A stretch of DNA of 64,000 nt from Chitinophaga solisilvae (GTDB taxonomy: Bacteria; Bacteroidota; Bacteroidia; Chitinophagales; Chitinophagaceae), in NCBI RefSeq assembly GCF_009928525.1, contig NZ_JAABOK010000003.1, positions 372,001-436,000 of the forward strand. Direction: 5' to 3'. Both the position numbers and the translations under genes were made by a program. The notes below the pieces were generated by a model that saw nothing but the letters and a program-made list of their open reading frames with translations, was not told the origin of the DNA and made no database searches. Each line of letters starts with the position of its first letter. Positions within the stretch are counted from its first letter, which is position 1. Positions 26,944 through 35,701 of this stretch are shown here, piece by piece.

Positions 26944-28656
26944 ATGAACGCAGATATAAAAAAACTTCCCCGTCACTTTTTGCCTGAGTCATTTACAGTG
27001 ACTACCTGGGATGCGCTGCAACCTTACTTTGAAAAATTGCAGCAGCGCGAAATCAACAACGTAACCGGGCTGGAACAGTGGCTGAAAGATATGAGCGAAC
27101 TGGAAGCAGTAATAAGCGAAGATGCCTGCTGGCGCCAGATACGCATGACATGCGATACTACCAGTAAAGAACTGGAAGAAGCATTCACCTACTTCTGTAT
27201 GGAAATCCAGCCCAGGCTGCAACCCTACGCGGATGCGCTCAATAAAAAACTGCTGGACAGCCCCTTCCTGAAAGACCTCGATCAGGAACTCTACAAAACA
27301 TATCTCCGCAATGTAAAGAAACAGGTGAAACTGTTCCGCGAAGAGAATGTGCCCATACAGGCTGAACTGAGTGTTATGGCCCAGCAATACGGAGTGATAG
27401 CCGGTAAAATGACGATCACTGTTAACGGGCAGGAATACACGCTGCAGCAGGCGGCCAAATTCCTGGAAAAGGAAGACCGCGCACTGAGAGAAGAAGTATT
27501 CACGAAAACAGGTGCCCGCAGGCTGCAGGATAAAGACGCGCTGGATAAACTCTACACCGGCCTGGTACAGAAACGCGATCAGGTGGCCAGAAACGCAGGC
27601 TTCGCCAACTACCGCGATTATAAGTTTGAAGAACTGGGCCGCTTTGACTATACCAAAGAAGACAGCTTCCAGTTTCATGATGCTATCAAAGCGCATATTG
27701 TGCCACTGGTGCAGCAAATCCTGGAGAAACAAAAAGCCAAACTGAAAGTAGATAAATTAAAACCCTGGGATACAGAAGCCGAACCAGCCGGTATTAAGCC
27801 CCTGGAGCCATTCCAGACCGGCGATGAACTGGTAAACAAAGCTATCGCTACCTTCGATGAACTGGGCCCCTTCTTCGGCGACTGCCTGCGGGTAATGAAA
27901 ACCATGGGACGCCTGGATCTCGAAAGCCGTATTGGTAAAGCCCCCGGAGGATATAACTGTCCGCTTGCTGAAACCGGCGTACCATTTATTTTCATGAACG
28001 CCGCCGGTCAGATGAAAGATCTGACTACCATGGTCCATGAAGGCGGCCACGCGGTACACTCCTTCCTGAGCCATAATCTTCCGCTCAGCGCCTTCAAGGA
28101 ATACCCGATGGAAATTGCTGAAGTAGCCAGCATGAGCATGGAACTGTTCACCATGGACTACTGGAACATCTTCTTTGATGATGCAGAACAGCTGCGCCGC
28201 GCCAGACTACAGCAACTGGAACGTGCTATTATCATCTTCCCGTGGATAGCTACTATTGATAAGTTCCAGCACTGGATCTATGAGCATCCGCAACATACGG
28301 TTGAAGAACGTACAGCTAAATGGGTGGAAATACTGAATGAATTCTCTCCTTCCGTTGTGGATTGGAGCGGTCATGAAGATTACAAGGCTATCACCTGGCA
28401 GAAGCAGCTGCACCTCTTTGAAGTACCGTTCTACTATATTGAATACGGTATAGCCCAGCTGGGCGCTATTGCCATGTGGAAGCAATACAAAGAGAATAAA
28501 CAGCAGGCGCTTGATAACTACGTACAGGCATTAAGTTTAGGTAATACCAGAACTTTACCTGAACTGTACAAAGCAGCAGGTATCAGGTTCGATTTCTCTC
28601 CGGCTTATGTAAAGGAGCTGGCCGATTTTGTGAAACAGGAAATAGAAAAACTCTAG
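26944..28656 (+). CDS. M3 family oligoendopeptidase (PepF-like)
   Basis: The protein has 570 residues from the ATG at 26944; upstream TTG starts are possible but have no support. The zinc-binding motif is H-E-G-G-H (in M-V-H-E-G-G-H-A-V-H-S-F), followed about 25 residues later by the Glu ligand region (M-E-I-A-E-V-A-S-M-S-M-E). It is a cytoplasmic metallopeptidase that trims short peptides. No signal peptide is seen. A strong terminator follows, and the Fur gene converges with it. Confidence 0.92.
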   Translation: MNADIKKLPRHFLPESFTVTTWDALQPYFEKLQQREINNVTGLEQWLKDMSELEAVISEDACWRQIRMTCDTTSKELEEAFTYFCMEIQPRLQPYADALNKKLLDSPFLKDLDQELYKTYLRNVKKQVKLFREENVPIQAELSVMAQQYGVIAGKMTITVNGQEYTLQQAAKFLEKEDRALREEVFTKTGARRLQDKDALDKLYTGLVQKRDQVARNAGFANYRDYKFEELGRFDYTKEDSFQFHDAIKAHIVPLVQQILEKQKAKLKVDKLKPWDTEAEPAGIKPLEPFQTGDELVNKAIATFDELGPFFGDCLRVMKTMGRLDLESRIGKAPGGYNCPLAETGVPFIFMNAAGQMKDLTTMVHEGGHAVHSFLSHNLPLSAFKEYPMEIAEVASMSMELFTMDYWNIFFDDAEQLRRARLQQLERAIIIFPWIATIDKFQHWIYEHPQHTVEERTAKWVEILNEFSPSVVDWSGHEDYKAITWQKQLHLFEVPFYYIEYGIAQLGAIAMWKQYKENKQQALDNYVQALSLGNTRTLPELYKAAGIRFDFSPAYVKELADFVKQEIEKL

Positions 28657-28678
28657 TCTTCCGGCTAAAAAATATAAG

Positions 28679-28708
28679 GCAGGTTTGTTGCGGCAAACCT
28701 GCTTTTTT
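28679..28708 (+). terminator. Intrinsic terminator of the M3 peptidase gene
   Basis: A 9-bp perfect stem GCAGGTTTG / CAAACCTGC (28679-28687 with 28694-28702) is followed by six T's. Confidence 0.9.
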
Positions 28709-28732
28709 ATTGACAGGCATAACAGGTAACAA

Positions 28733-28765
28733 AAAGCCGCAGGAAGCATTGCTCCCTGCGGCTTT
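28733..28765 (-). terminator. Intrinsic terminator of the Sco-Fur operon
   Basis: An 11-bp perfect stem (28733-28743 with 28755-28765) is followed by a T-tract on the minus strand, 18 bases after the Fur stop codon. Confidence 0.85.
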
Positions 28766-28783
28766 GATATAACAGCAATAAAT

Positions 28784-29218
28784 TTATTTACAGGACTTGC
28801 ATACGCCGCTTACAATCACTTCCACATTGCTGGCTGCATAGCCTTTAGGCAGCTGTATCTGCGGAATATCAGTATCGTCCAGGCAAATGGTGGTGCCGCA
28901 CTCCTCACACTTGAAGTGAACATGATGATCGTGGTGATCGTGTTCGGAGCATTCCGATTTGCATACTGCATAGCGTATGGACGTATCTGTAGTGGGTATT
29001 TTGTGAATGATGCCTTTGTCAAGAAATGTTTGCAGGGTACGATAAACCGTAACCCGGTCAAATGATTTGCCTGCCAGCTTTTCAAAATCGCTGTGTTCCA
29101 GTGCGCCGTTACTTTTCATGAACAGTTCCAGGATCTTGGTCCGGGTTTCGGTTACGCTCAGTTTACTGTCACGCAGCAAGGTGCCTATTCTTTCTGTAAT
29201 TTGTTGTTTTGTGGCCAT
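28784..29218 (-). CDS. Fur family metalloregulator, probably zinc-responsive (Zur-like)
   Basis: The protein has 144 residues. It has an N-terminal winged helix (D-R-V-T-V-Y-R-T-L is the recognition-helix signature) and a C-terminal dimer domain with two CxxC pairs (C-E-E-C and C-K-S-C), the structural zinc site of this family. A His-rich stretch, H-D-H-H-D-H-H-V-H, provides the sensing-site ligands. The start is 12 bases after the Sco gene stop, so the two form an operon. The facing CobW GTPase and TonB receptor genes, with a perfect palindrome on their promoter, suggest that this regulator represses zinc uptake when zinc is bound. Iron- or peroxide-sensing Fur types are not excluded. Confidence 0.85.
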   Translation of the reverse strand: MATKQQITERIGTLLRDSKLSVTETRTKILELFMKSNGALEHSDFEKLAGKSFDRVTVYRTLQTFLDKGIIHKIPTTDTSIRYAVCKSECSEHDHHDHHVHFKCEECGTTICLDDTDIPQIQLPKGYAASNVEVIVSGVCKSCK

Positions 29219-29230
29219 GATGAAAAAACT

Positions 29231-29857
29231 TTATTCTTCCATTAATCGGTCTATATCGTTCATCAGTTTATTTACATCCTGCAGTTTGGTGCCTTCGTAC
29301 AGGCCGCGAATCTGCCCTGCTTTATCTACCAGTGCAAACCATTGGGTATGAACGAAGTCTTCGTCGCCGGTATAAGTGCCGTCATCTACCAGATAGCCCT
29401 GTCTGGCCAGGCGGTATAATTCTTTCTTCTCGCCTGTCAGGAACCACCAGTTTTTAGCGTCAGCACCGTGTTTTTCGGCATATGCCTTTAATACCGGTAC
29501 GCTGTCGTGTTCCGGATCCACGGTATGTGACAGAATCAGGAAGTCGGGTGAATTTTTATATCTGGCGTATACTTTTTCCATATTGGCATTCATCTTCGGA
29601 CAAATACCCGTACAGGTAGTAAAGAAGTATTCCGCCACATATATTTTGCCCTGTACATCTGCCTTGGTTTTGGTTTTACCTTCCTGGTCCGTAAACGAAA
29701 ATCCCTGAACGGTATGTCCCGGCGCTCCTAATATCGGTAATTTCTCCTTACCCAGGAAGGTGCCCCGCTCCTGTTTAATCAGATAACCGGCATACCCCAG
29801 AAACGCCACACTCAACAATGCAAAAAATGCTATCAATAATTTCGCTTTACTAGACAT
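29231..29857 (-). CDS. SCO1/SenC family copper/thiol protein
   Basis: The protein has 208 residues with one N-terminal membrane anchor (L-L-I-A-F-F-A-L-L-S-V-A-F-L-G-Y). The thioredoxin-like domain carries the metal/redox motif C-T-G-I-C-P and the distal His in D-E-D-F-V-H-T-Q-W. Sco proteins deliver copper to, or reduce, the CuA centre of cytochrome oxidase from the periplasmic face. It is the first gene of a Sco-Fur operon, away from the respiratory cluster, which has its own Sco at 51467. A TACCTTTG box on the minus strand (29890-29897) is a good promoter candidate. Confidence 0.9.
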   Translation of the reverse strand: MSSKAKLLIAFFALLSVAFLGYAGYLIKQERGTFLGKEKLPILGAPGHTVQGFSFTDQEGKTKTKADVQGKIYVAEYFFTTCTGICPKMNANMEKVYARYKNSPDFLILSHTVDPEHDSVPVLKAYAEKHGADAKNWWFLTGEKKELYRLARQGYLVDDGTYTGDEDFVHTQWFALVDKAGQIRGLYEGTKLQDVNKLMNDIDRLMEE

Positions 29858-30082
29858 AGGTAAAATATCCCCTGTTTTGATTCAATATACAAAGGTAGCA
29901 CATAGTTCACAGATGCTCACCATACAGGTTTGCTTGCACTTCTTTCGCAGGTATGACAGCTGTTTATAGTTTGTTAAAATTTTCATATGAAGAATTTCTT
30001 CATTTCCCCGCCGGATATTTTTCCTCCGGAAGTGAAGTTGGTGGCCGATAAAAACCTCTTTCTCCCTGCAAAGATAAAAATA

Positions 30083-30105
30083 AATTTGCAACATTGTTGC
30101 AAATT
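30083..30105 (+). promoter_or_regulatory. Perfect palindromic operator, likely Zur/Fur site
   Basis: Arms AATTTGCAAC and GTTGCAAATT are exact inverses around a 3-base spacer (23 bases in all), a size and form expected of a Fur-family dimer site. It covers the -33 region of the promoter for the MerC-like/CobW genes. Assignment to the Fur-like protein at 28784 is inferred from context. Confidence 0.7.
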
Positions 30106-30117
30106 ATTTTAGCTTTG
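30085..30117 (+). promoter_or_regulatory. Predicted promoter of the MerC-like/CobW/TonB unit
   Basis: TTTG at 30085-30088, 21 bases, then TAGCTTTG at 30110-30117. The start point would be about 18 bases before the ATG at 30142. The -33 box lies inside the palindromic operator, so repressor binding would block polymerase. Confidence 0.65.
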
Positions 30118-30141
30118 TAAGGGAGAAGAAAAAACGGAGGT

Positions 30142-30540
30142 ATGGGAGAGAATATATCACGCAGGATGAATCTGGATACTTTAGGCATCAGCGCATCATT
30201 GTTGTGCGCGGTGCATTGCGCCGTACTGCCCTTGCTGCTGGGCGCGCTGCCATTACTGGGATTTGAGCTGGCAGAAAATGAGATGCTGGAATACGGCTTA
30301 TTGCTGTTATCGTTTCTGATAGGCTGCATATCGCTGGGCCGCGGATATATCCGGCATCACCGGAGGCTTATGCCACTGCTGTTATTTGCCGCAGGCTTCG
30401 CCCTGTTGCTGGCAGGGCATTTTATTCCGCAGGCGGCGCTGGCTGAATATTACCTGATCTGCTTCGGCGCCGCCGGCATCATCGCAGCGCATCTTATCAA
30501 CCTGCGGCAAAGCAGGCATTGCAGGGTACACAAACACTAA
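30142..30540 (+). CDS. MerC-domain small membrane protein
   Basis: The protein has 132 residues with four hydrophobic helices. The first helix carries the MerC-type motif [16 protein letters not shown], with Cys and His able to hold a soft metal; a basic His/Cys tail ends the protein (H-C-R-V-H-K-H). MerC proteins move mercury, but Bacteroidota homologues next to zinc genes probably handle zinc or another divalent metal; that is inference from context. A purine-rich GGAGG precedes the ATG. The CobW gene follows after 10 bases, so the two are co-transcribed. Confidence 0.8.
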   Translation: MGENISRRMNLDTLGISASLLCAVHCAVLPLLLGALPLLGFELAENEMLEYGLLLLSFLIGCISLGRGYIRHHRRLMPLLLFAAGFALLLAGHFIPQAALAEYYLICFGAAGIIAAHLINLRQSRHCRVHKH

Positions 30541-30550
30541 CAATATCATC

Positions 30551-31735
30551 ATGAAAAAATTACCTGTTACGGTGCTGAGTGGCTTTCTCGGCGCAGGGAA
30601 AACTACGCTCCTGAATCATGTGCTGCACAATCGCGAACAGTTGCGTGTGGCCGTTATTGTTAATGATATGGGCGAAGTGAATATCGATGCGCAGCTGGTG
30701 AAGAATGAAAATACCCTGCATAAAACGGAGGAGAAACTGGTGGAGATGAGTAACGGGTGTATCTGCTGTACCCTGCGCGAAGACCTGCTGAAGGAAGTGG
30801 CGCAGCTGGCTGCAGAAGGGCGTTTCGACTACCTGCTGATAGAATCCACCGGTATTTCCGAACCCATTCCGGTAGCGCAGACTTTCTGCTACCAGGATGA
30901 AGCCAATGGTATTGACCTCAGCGCAGTTAGCCGGCTGGATACCATGGTAACGGTGGTAGACGCCTATAACTTCACGAAAGATTACAGCAGCAGCTCCCTG
31001 CTGCAGGATCAGGGGCTGACGGAAGATGAGGCCGACCAGCGTACCATTGTTAACCTCCTTACTGACCAGGTAGAATTTGCCAATGTTATCATCCTGAATA
31101 AATGCGACCTGGTAGATGCTGTTCAGCTGGGCAGTCTGAAAGCGCTGCTGCGGAAACTCAACGCCGGCGCACGTATTATTGAATCTGCCTTTGGCCGCGT
31201 ACCCCTGCCGGAAATACTGAACACCGGCCTGTTTGATTTCGACACCACTTCACAGAGCGCCGGGTGGCAGGCAGAACTGGAGCAGGAGCATACACCGGAA
31301 ACGCTGGAATACGGGATATCTTCCTTTGTATATCGCAGCCGTAAACCCTTTCATCCGGAAAGGTTCTGGCAGTACATCAATGAACGCTGGCCGGGTAATG
31401 TGATCCGCAGCAAAGGGCTTTTCTGGCTGGCTTCCCGTCCCCGCATCGCTGTTAACTGGAGCCAGGCCGGCGGTTCCCTGCGCGCTGAAAAAGCCGGCTA
31501 CTGGTGGTGTGCTATCCCACGCCGGGAATGGAATGTGGAGGAAGAAACCCGCATGCTGATTACTCAGCGGTGGGACGAGCGCTTTGCCGACCGGTATAAC
31601 GAACTCGTCATTATTGGCCAGCACCTGGATGTGCACCATATTATAATGGAACTGGATGCCTGCCTCTGTACGGAAAAGGAAGTAACCCGCTACCAGCAGG
31701 GAGCAGTATTCGCTGATCCTTTTCCTGTTATTTAG
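30551..31735 (+). CDS. CobW/ZNG1-like GTPase, metal chaperone
   Basis: The protein has 394 residues. Walker [10 protein letters not shown] (11-19); the metal-binding C-I-C-C motif (Cys70, 72, 73); E-S-T-G-I-S-E-P switch; N-K-C-D base-recognition motif; and the CobW C-terminal domain from about residue 255. This G3E family loads zinc (or cobalt, nickel) into client enzymes using GTP. Its place between a MerC-like protein and a TonB receptor under a Fur-type operator points to the zinc-starvation branch. The client is unknown. Confidence 0.92.
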   Translation: MKKLPVTVLSGFLGAGKTTLLNHVLHNREQLRVAVIVNDMGEVNIDAQLVKNENTLHKTEEKLVEMSNGCICCTLREDLLKEVAQLAAEGRFDYLLIESTGISEPIPVAQTFCYQDEANGIDLSAVSRLDTMVTVVDAYNFTKDYSSSSLLQDQGLTEDEADQRTIVNLLTDQVEFANVIILNKCDLVDAVQLGSLKALLRKLNAGARIIESAFGRVPLPEILNTGLFDFDTTSQSAGWQAELEQEHTPETLEYGISSFVYRSRKPFHPERFWQYINERWPGNVIRSKGLFWLASRPRIAVNWSQAGGSLRAEKAGYWWCAIPRREWNVEEETRMLITQRWDERFADRYNELVIIGQHLDVHHIIMELDACLCTEKEVTRYQQGAVFADPFPVI

Positions 31736-31778
31736 GTTAGTCTAAATAATAATTAAGGTAAGTATAAAAATAGAATAC

Positions 31779-31860
31779 TAGTTTTGTTAAAAATAAATTT
31801 CAGTAGCCACATCGGAAGTGAGCCTTTTTGTTACTATCCGGAAAATCCGGTGTGGCTGCT
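31779..31860 (+). promoter_or_regulatory. Leader of the TonB receptor gene: -7 box and long hairpin
   Basis: TAGTTTTG at 31779-31786 matches the -7 consensus but has no good -33 box. Downstream, 31802-31815 pairs with 31847-31860 (14 bp, two positions G-U), leaving a loop of about 30 bases. The hairpin ends 24 bases before the ATG and could be a regulatory leader or a weak terminator that reduces receptor expression. It does not match a riboswitch I know. Confidence 0.35.
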
Positions 31861-31884
31861 TCATCTACAAGTGATTTCTTCTAA

Positions 31885-34344
31885 ATGAAACAATTTTTTA
31901 CACTGCTATCTGCCCTGATACTTACCTTATCCCTACAGGCGCAGCAAGGAACTGTTAAAGGGAAAGTAACGTCCGGCGGTAAGCCGGTACAGTTTGCCAA
32001 CATCGTCATACCATCGCTGAAAGCCGGCGCTACTGCCGATCAGCAGGGCTTTTTCACTATTCAGCATGTTCAGCCCGGCGCATACGATATTAAAATATCC
32101 ATGATTGGGTACCAGCCGCTGACATTGAAAAAAAGCATCCTTGCAGGAAAGGTTACCCTGCTGGACATCTCGCTGGAAGAAGATCTCTCTAAACTCAACG
32201 AAGTGGTGGTAACGGGTGTTTCCCGCGCTACAGCGGTACGCAAAAATCCTATACCCATTGCCGTTATAGGTAAGCGGGAGATGAATATGAATGTGAACAA
32301 CAACCTCATCGACGCCATCGTGAAAGGCATTCCTGGTGTGAGTGCGGTGACCACAGGCCCCAATATCTCCAAACCATTTATCCGTGGTCTGGGCTACAAC
32401 CGTGTGCTGACGCTGTTCGACGGGGTCAGGCAGGAAGGCCAGCAGTGGGGCGATGAACATGGTATTGAAATTGACCAGTATGGCGTTTCCCGTGCAGAAG
32501 TGGTGAAAGGGCCGGCCAGCCTGACCTACGGCTCCGATGCCCTCGCCGGGGTTATCAACATGATCCCTGATATTCCCGAAGTAGAACCCGGTAAGCTGAA
32601 AGGCAGCTTCCTGGCAGATTACCACAGCAACAACGGTATGATAGGTTCTTCCCTGGGACTGGCCTACAACAAAAATGACTGGAAATACGTACTCAGGGGA
32701 ACGGTGAAAACTGCGCATAACTACCGGAATAAAGTGGATGGATTTGTGTACGGTACTGCCTTCCGGGAGTATAACCTCACCGCGCTGGCAAGGGTGGATA
32801 AGTCCTGGGGCCACTCGCAATGGGGCGCTACCCTCTACGACAATATGCAGGAAATCCCCGATGGCAGCCGCGATTCGCTGACACGTAAATTTACCCGCCA
32901 GGTAAAGGAAGATGATGACATTACCAACCGTCCTATTGTACCGGACAACCTGCTGCGTACTTACACCCTGAACCCGCTGCATCAGCATATTCAGCATTAC
33001 CGGGCCTACAACAACACCCGCTGGATATTGAACCGCGGCGACATCAACACCACCATAGGTGTACAGCAGAGCATACGCCGCGAGTACAACCACCCTGAAA
33101 TGGTTGCCCAGCCGGGACTGTACGTAGTCCTGAACACGCTGAACTATGATGTAAGATATAATCTTCCCTCGCTGAACGGTCTGGAAACGACCGTGGGCGT
33201 GAATGGCATGTATCAGACCAACCGCAGTAAGAATGGTACGGACTTCCCCATCCCCGATTATAACCTGTTCGACATCGGCGGATTTGTGTTTGCCAAAAAA
33301 ACACTGGGGCAGCTGGATGTTTCCGGAGGTGTCAGGTACGACAGCCGCCATATCCGCTGGAATGATTTTTATGTAGGTACCAATAAAGACAACGGTTTCG
33401 GGCAACATGTAACAGGTCCGGATACTGCCGGCGCCACCCTGCAGTTCCCTTCTTTCCGGCATAGCTATACCGGTATTTCCGGTAGCCTGGGAGTAACCTG
33501 GAACATCAGTAAACGGGTGCTGATAAAGGCCAATATTGCCAGAGGTTACCGTGCGCCGAATATTACGGAGATCGGCTCCAATGGTCTTGATCCCGGAGCG
33601 CACATTGTATACCTCGGTAACCGGGAATTCAAGCCGGAGTTCAGTTTACAGGAAGATATAGGTTTCCTGGCCTACCTTCCGGATGCGGACATCAGTGTGG
33701 AGCTTTTCAATAATAATATAGATAATTACATCTATCAGGCACGCCTGTACGATGCCAACGGAGATGCGGTGGTTATAGTGCCGGGAAATGCTACCTACCG
33801 GTATCAGCAGTCCAGCGCACGGCTATACGGAGCAGAGGCGTCCGTTAACCTGCATCCGCGCATAGTACCCTGGCTGAACTGGAATAACAGCATAGCCTAT
33901 ACGGAGGGGCTGAACCGGAATAAACCCCTGATCGATAAATATGGAGATGCGGCCAGGTACCTGCCATTTATACCACCGCTGCATATACGTTCTGAAGTGC
34001 GTGCTACCGCGCAGCGTAATTTCGGCAGGCTGACCAAAACCTATGTCAGACTGGAAGCAGACCGGTTTGCGGATCAGTCGCACTTTTACGGAGTAGATAA
34101 TACAGAAACATTTACAGCCGGCTACACGCTGTTTAACATTGGCGCGGGCACCGCCCTGACCAACCGGAAAGGAAGAAGTGTGCTGGAGTTATTCCTGCAG
34201 CTGGATAATGTATTTGACGTAGCCTACCAGGCCAACATGAACCGGTTGAAGTATTTTGAATACTACAGTGCCTCGCCAAACGGGCGCCTGGGTATATACA
34301 ATATGGGAAGGAATTTCAGCGCTAAGGTGGTAGTGCCGTTCTAG
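31885..34344 (+). CDS. TonB-dependent receptor, probable zinc uptake (ZnuD-like)
   Basis: The protein has 819 residues. Signal peptide (MKQFFTLLSALILTLSLQAQ); a carboxypeptidase-regulatory-like beta domain (about 22-105); a plug domain with the R-G-L-G-Y-N-R-V-L-T-L-F-D-G motif (about 165-180) and V-V-K-G-P-A-S-L-T-Y-G-S-D-A-L-A-G; then a 22-strand barrel ending V-V-V-P-F. A His-rich external segment near residue 365 (L-H-Q-H-I-Q-H-Y) would suit metal capture. It imports its ligand through the outer membrane using TonB energy. Zinc as substrate follows from the neighbours, not from a unique motif. Its stop codon overlaps that of the convergent barrel gene in a shared CTAG. Confidence 0.85.
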   Translation: MKQFFTLLSALILTLSLQAQQGTVKGKVTSGGKPVQFANIVIPSLKAGATADQQGFFTIQHVQPGAYDIKISMIGYQPLTLKKSILAGKVTLLDISLEEDLSKLNEVVVTGVSRATAVRKNPIPIAVIGKREMNMNVNNNLIDAIVKGIPGVSAVTTGPNISKPFIRGLGYNRVLTLFDGVRQEGQQWGDEHGIEIDQYGVSRAEVVKGPASLTYGSDALAGVINMIPDIPEVEPGKLKGSFLADYHSNNGMIGSSLGLAYNKNDWKYVLRGTVKTAHNYRNKVDGFVYGTAFREYNLTALARVDKSWGHSQWGATLYDNMQEIPDGSRDSLTRKFTRQVKEDDDITNRPIVPDNLLRTYTLNPLHQHIQHYRAYNNTRWILNRGDINTTIGVQQSIRREYNHPEMVAQPGLYVVLNTLNYDVRYNLPSLNGLETTVGVNGMYQTNRSKNGTDFPIPDYNLFDIGGFVFAKKTLGQLDVSGGVRYDSRHIRWNDFYVGTNKDNGFGQHVTGPDTAGATLQFPSFRHSYTGISGSLGVTWNISKRVLIKANIARGYRAPNITEIGSNGLDPGAHIVYLGNREFKPEFSLQEDIGFLAYLPDADISVELFNNNIDNYIYQARLYDANGDAVVIVPGNATYRYQQSSARLYGAEASVNLHPRIVPWLNWNNSIAYTEGLNRNKPLIDKYGDAARYLPFIPPLHIRSEVRATAQRNFGRLTKTYVRLEADRFADQSHFYGVDNTETFTAGYTLFNIGAGTALTNRKGRSVLELFLQLDNVFDVAYQANMNRLKYFEYYSASPNGRLGIYNMGRNFSAKVVVPF

Positions 34345-35030
34345 TTACGGTATTTGTGATGGAGGCTCAGCCCCAGCTTGATGCCCAGGTGTATGCTTGG
34401 TAACACGCTCACCAGCTTGCTCTGGTTACGCTGTATGGTGTTGTCGCCTCCATCCTTATAACTATCTGAATGATAGATCTTGCTTCTGATGCCTATGCCG
34501 AAATAAGGGTCCAGTACTACTTTATCTCTTCTGTACTGGCGGCCCACCAGTAATTGTAACCCGAATACATCTTTATATCCTGAATTACTGTAGTTGTTGC
34601 CGTTGAGGAACACATCTTCGTTGGGATAGAATACCTTTTTATAAAACACGATAGGTTCAAAGTAGGTGCCGGCTGCAGAAGACGGGCCTATTTCCCTGGT
34701 AATGAGGTAATAGCGCAGTCCGGCTCTGAAACCGAGGCCGCGGCCGTCTACGAACTGGCTGGTGCTGAGGTCGGGTTTCTTCTGCCCGATATCAATTTTT
34801 TTAGCCAGTACATAATCCGGGTAATCTGTATAGATACCGCTGACACCAATTTCAATACTGATTTTATCCGTAATAACCTGTTCCAGGGAGATGTCCAGTT
34901 CGTTGATTAAGGTAGTAGGATTTATTTTAAGATAGGTGTGCCGGTGTACTGGTTTGGGGGCTGCGTCCTGCGCATAGGATGAAAGGACAATTGTGCTGAA
35001 TAGGATGATAAGTAACAGTGTCTTTTTCAT
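34341..35030 (-). CDS. Exported protein, probable small beta-barrel
   Basis: The protein has 229 residues with a signal peptide (MKKTLLLIILFSTIVLSSYAQ). Strand-like segments with turns such as G-L-G-F-R-A-G-L-R-Y-Y-L and G-I-G-I-R-S-K-I-Y fit an outer-membrane or periplasmic barrel of eight to ten strands. The family is not recognised; it resembles DUF3575-type proteins. It lies 72 bases downstream of purN on the same strand and may be co-transcribed with it, but a hairpin (35057-35066 with 35087-35096) sits between. Confidence 0.7.
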   Translation of the reverse strand: MKKTLLLIILFSTIVLSSYAQDAAPKPVHRHTYLKINPTTLINELDISLEQVITDKISIEIGVSGIYTDYPDYVLAKKIDIGQKKPDLSTSQFVDGRGLGFRAGLRYYLITREIGPSSAAGTYFEPIVFYKKVFYPNEDVFLNGNNYSNSGYKDVFGLQLLVGRQYRRDKVVLDPYFGIGIRSKIYHSDSYKDGGDNTIQRNQSKLVSVLPSIHLGIKLGLSLHHKYRN

Positions 35031-35102
35031 ACAGTAAACAGTGAGTAGGGTAATGAGTTTTCAGCGTATAGCCGTTGACTTTTTTCCGCTGAAAGCCAGG
35101 AA

Positions 35103-35669
35103 TTATTTGTTCAATAATCGTTCCACAATTACCGGAAACCATTGATGTTCCAGCGCCTGCACCTTGCGGGCAACTGTCTCCGGCGTATCTTCCGGGGTGA
35201 CTACGCAACGCTCCTGCAGGATCGTTTCTCCGTCGTCATATTTTTCGTTTACATAGTGGATGGTGATACCGCTTTCTGTTTCTCCGGCTGCAATAACGGC
35301 TTCATGAACGAAGTGGCCGTACATGCCTTTGCCCCCGAATTTAGGTAACAGGGCCGGATGTATATTAATGATACGGCCGGGAAACGCCTGTACCAGGTTG
35401 GCCGGTATTTTCCAGAGGAACCCCGCCAGTACAACCAGGTCTGTCTGACGCTGCTTTAAAATATCAATGTAGGTATCGGTATGAAGAAATTTCTCTCTTT
35501 CAATAAGTATAGATTCAATGCCTTCCCTTTGTGCAATATCGAGCACGCCGGCGCCTGGCTTATTACATATAATTAAAGATACCCTTGCTTTCTCTGAATG
35601 TCTGAAATGATCAATGATCTTCTGCGCGTTACTTCCTGCCCCGGAGGCGAATATGGCAATGTTTTTCAA
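35103..35669 (-). CDS. purN: Phosphoribosylglycinamide formyltransferase
   Basis: The protein has 188 residues, normal for PurN, which adds the formyl group of 10-formyl-THF to GAR in purine synthesis. Seen: N-terminal A-S-G-A-G-S-N (phosphate site); the catalytic region I-N-I-H-P-A-L-L-P with the active-site Asn and His; and the catalytic Asp in Y-D-D-G-E-T-I-L. The start is TTG: an in-frame TAA stands directly before it and no ATG is available. No other pur gene is adjacent. Confidence 0.95.
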   Translation of the reverse strand: MKNIAIFASGAGSNAQKIIDHFRHSEKARVSLIICNKPGAGVLDIAQREGIESILIEREKFLHTDTYIDILKQRQTDLVVLAGFLWKIPANLVQAFPGRIINIHPALLPKFGGKGMYGHFVHEAVIAAGETESGITIHYVNEKYDDGETILQERCVVTPEDTPETVARKVQALEHQWFPVIVERLLNK

Positions 35670-35701
35670 TTATCTCTATTTATATGGAAGCAAAAATAAT
35701 C

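Noticed and set aside
29882..30094. Small minus-strand open frame across the Zur-type operator region
   Set aside because: It overlaps the promoter and operator of the facing gene, and its product lacks protein-like character.
31741..31884. Cobalamin or other riboswitch before the TonB receptor gene
   Set aside because: The B12-box sequence is absent and the region is too short for a cobalamin aptamer; only a single hairpin is visible.
31933..33603. 556-codon open frame on the minus strand inside the TonB receptor gene
   Set aside because: The plus-strand receptor has signal, plug and barrel motifs; the antisense product has no recognisable motif and is a side effect of codon use.
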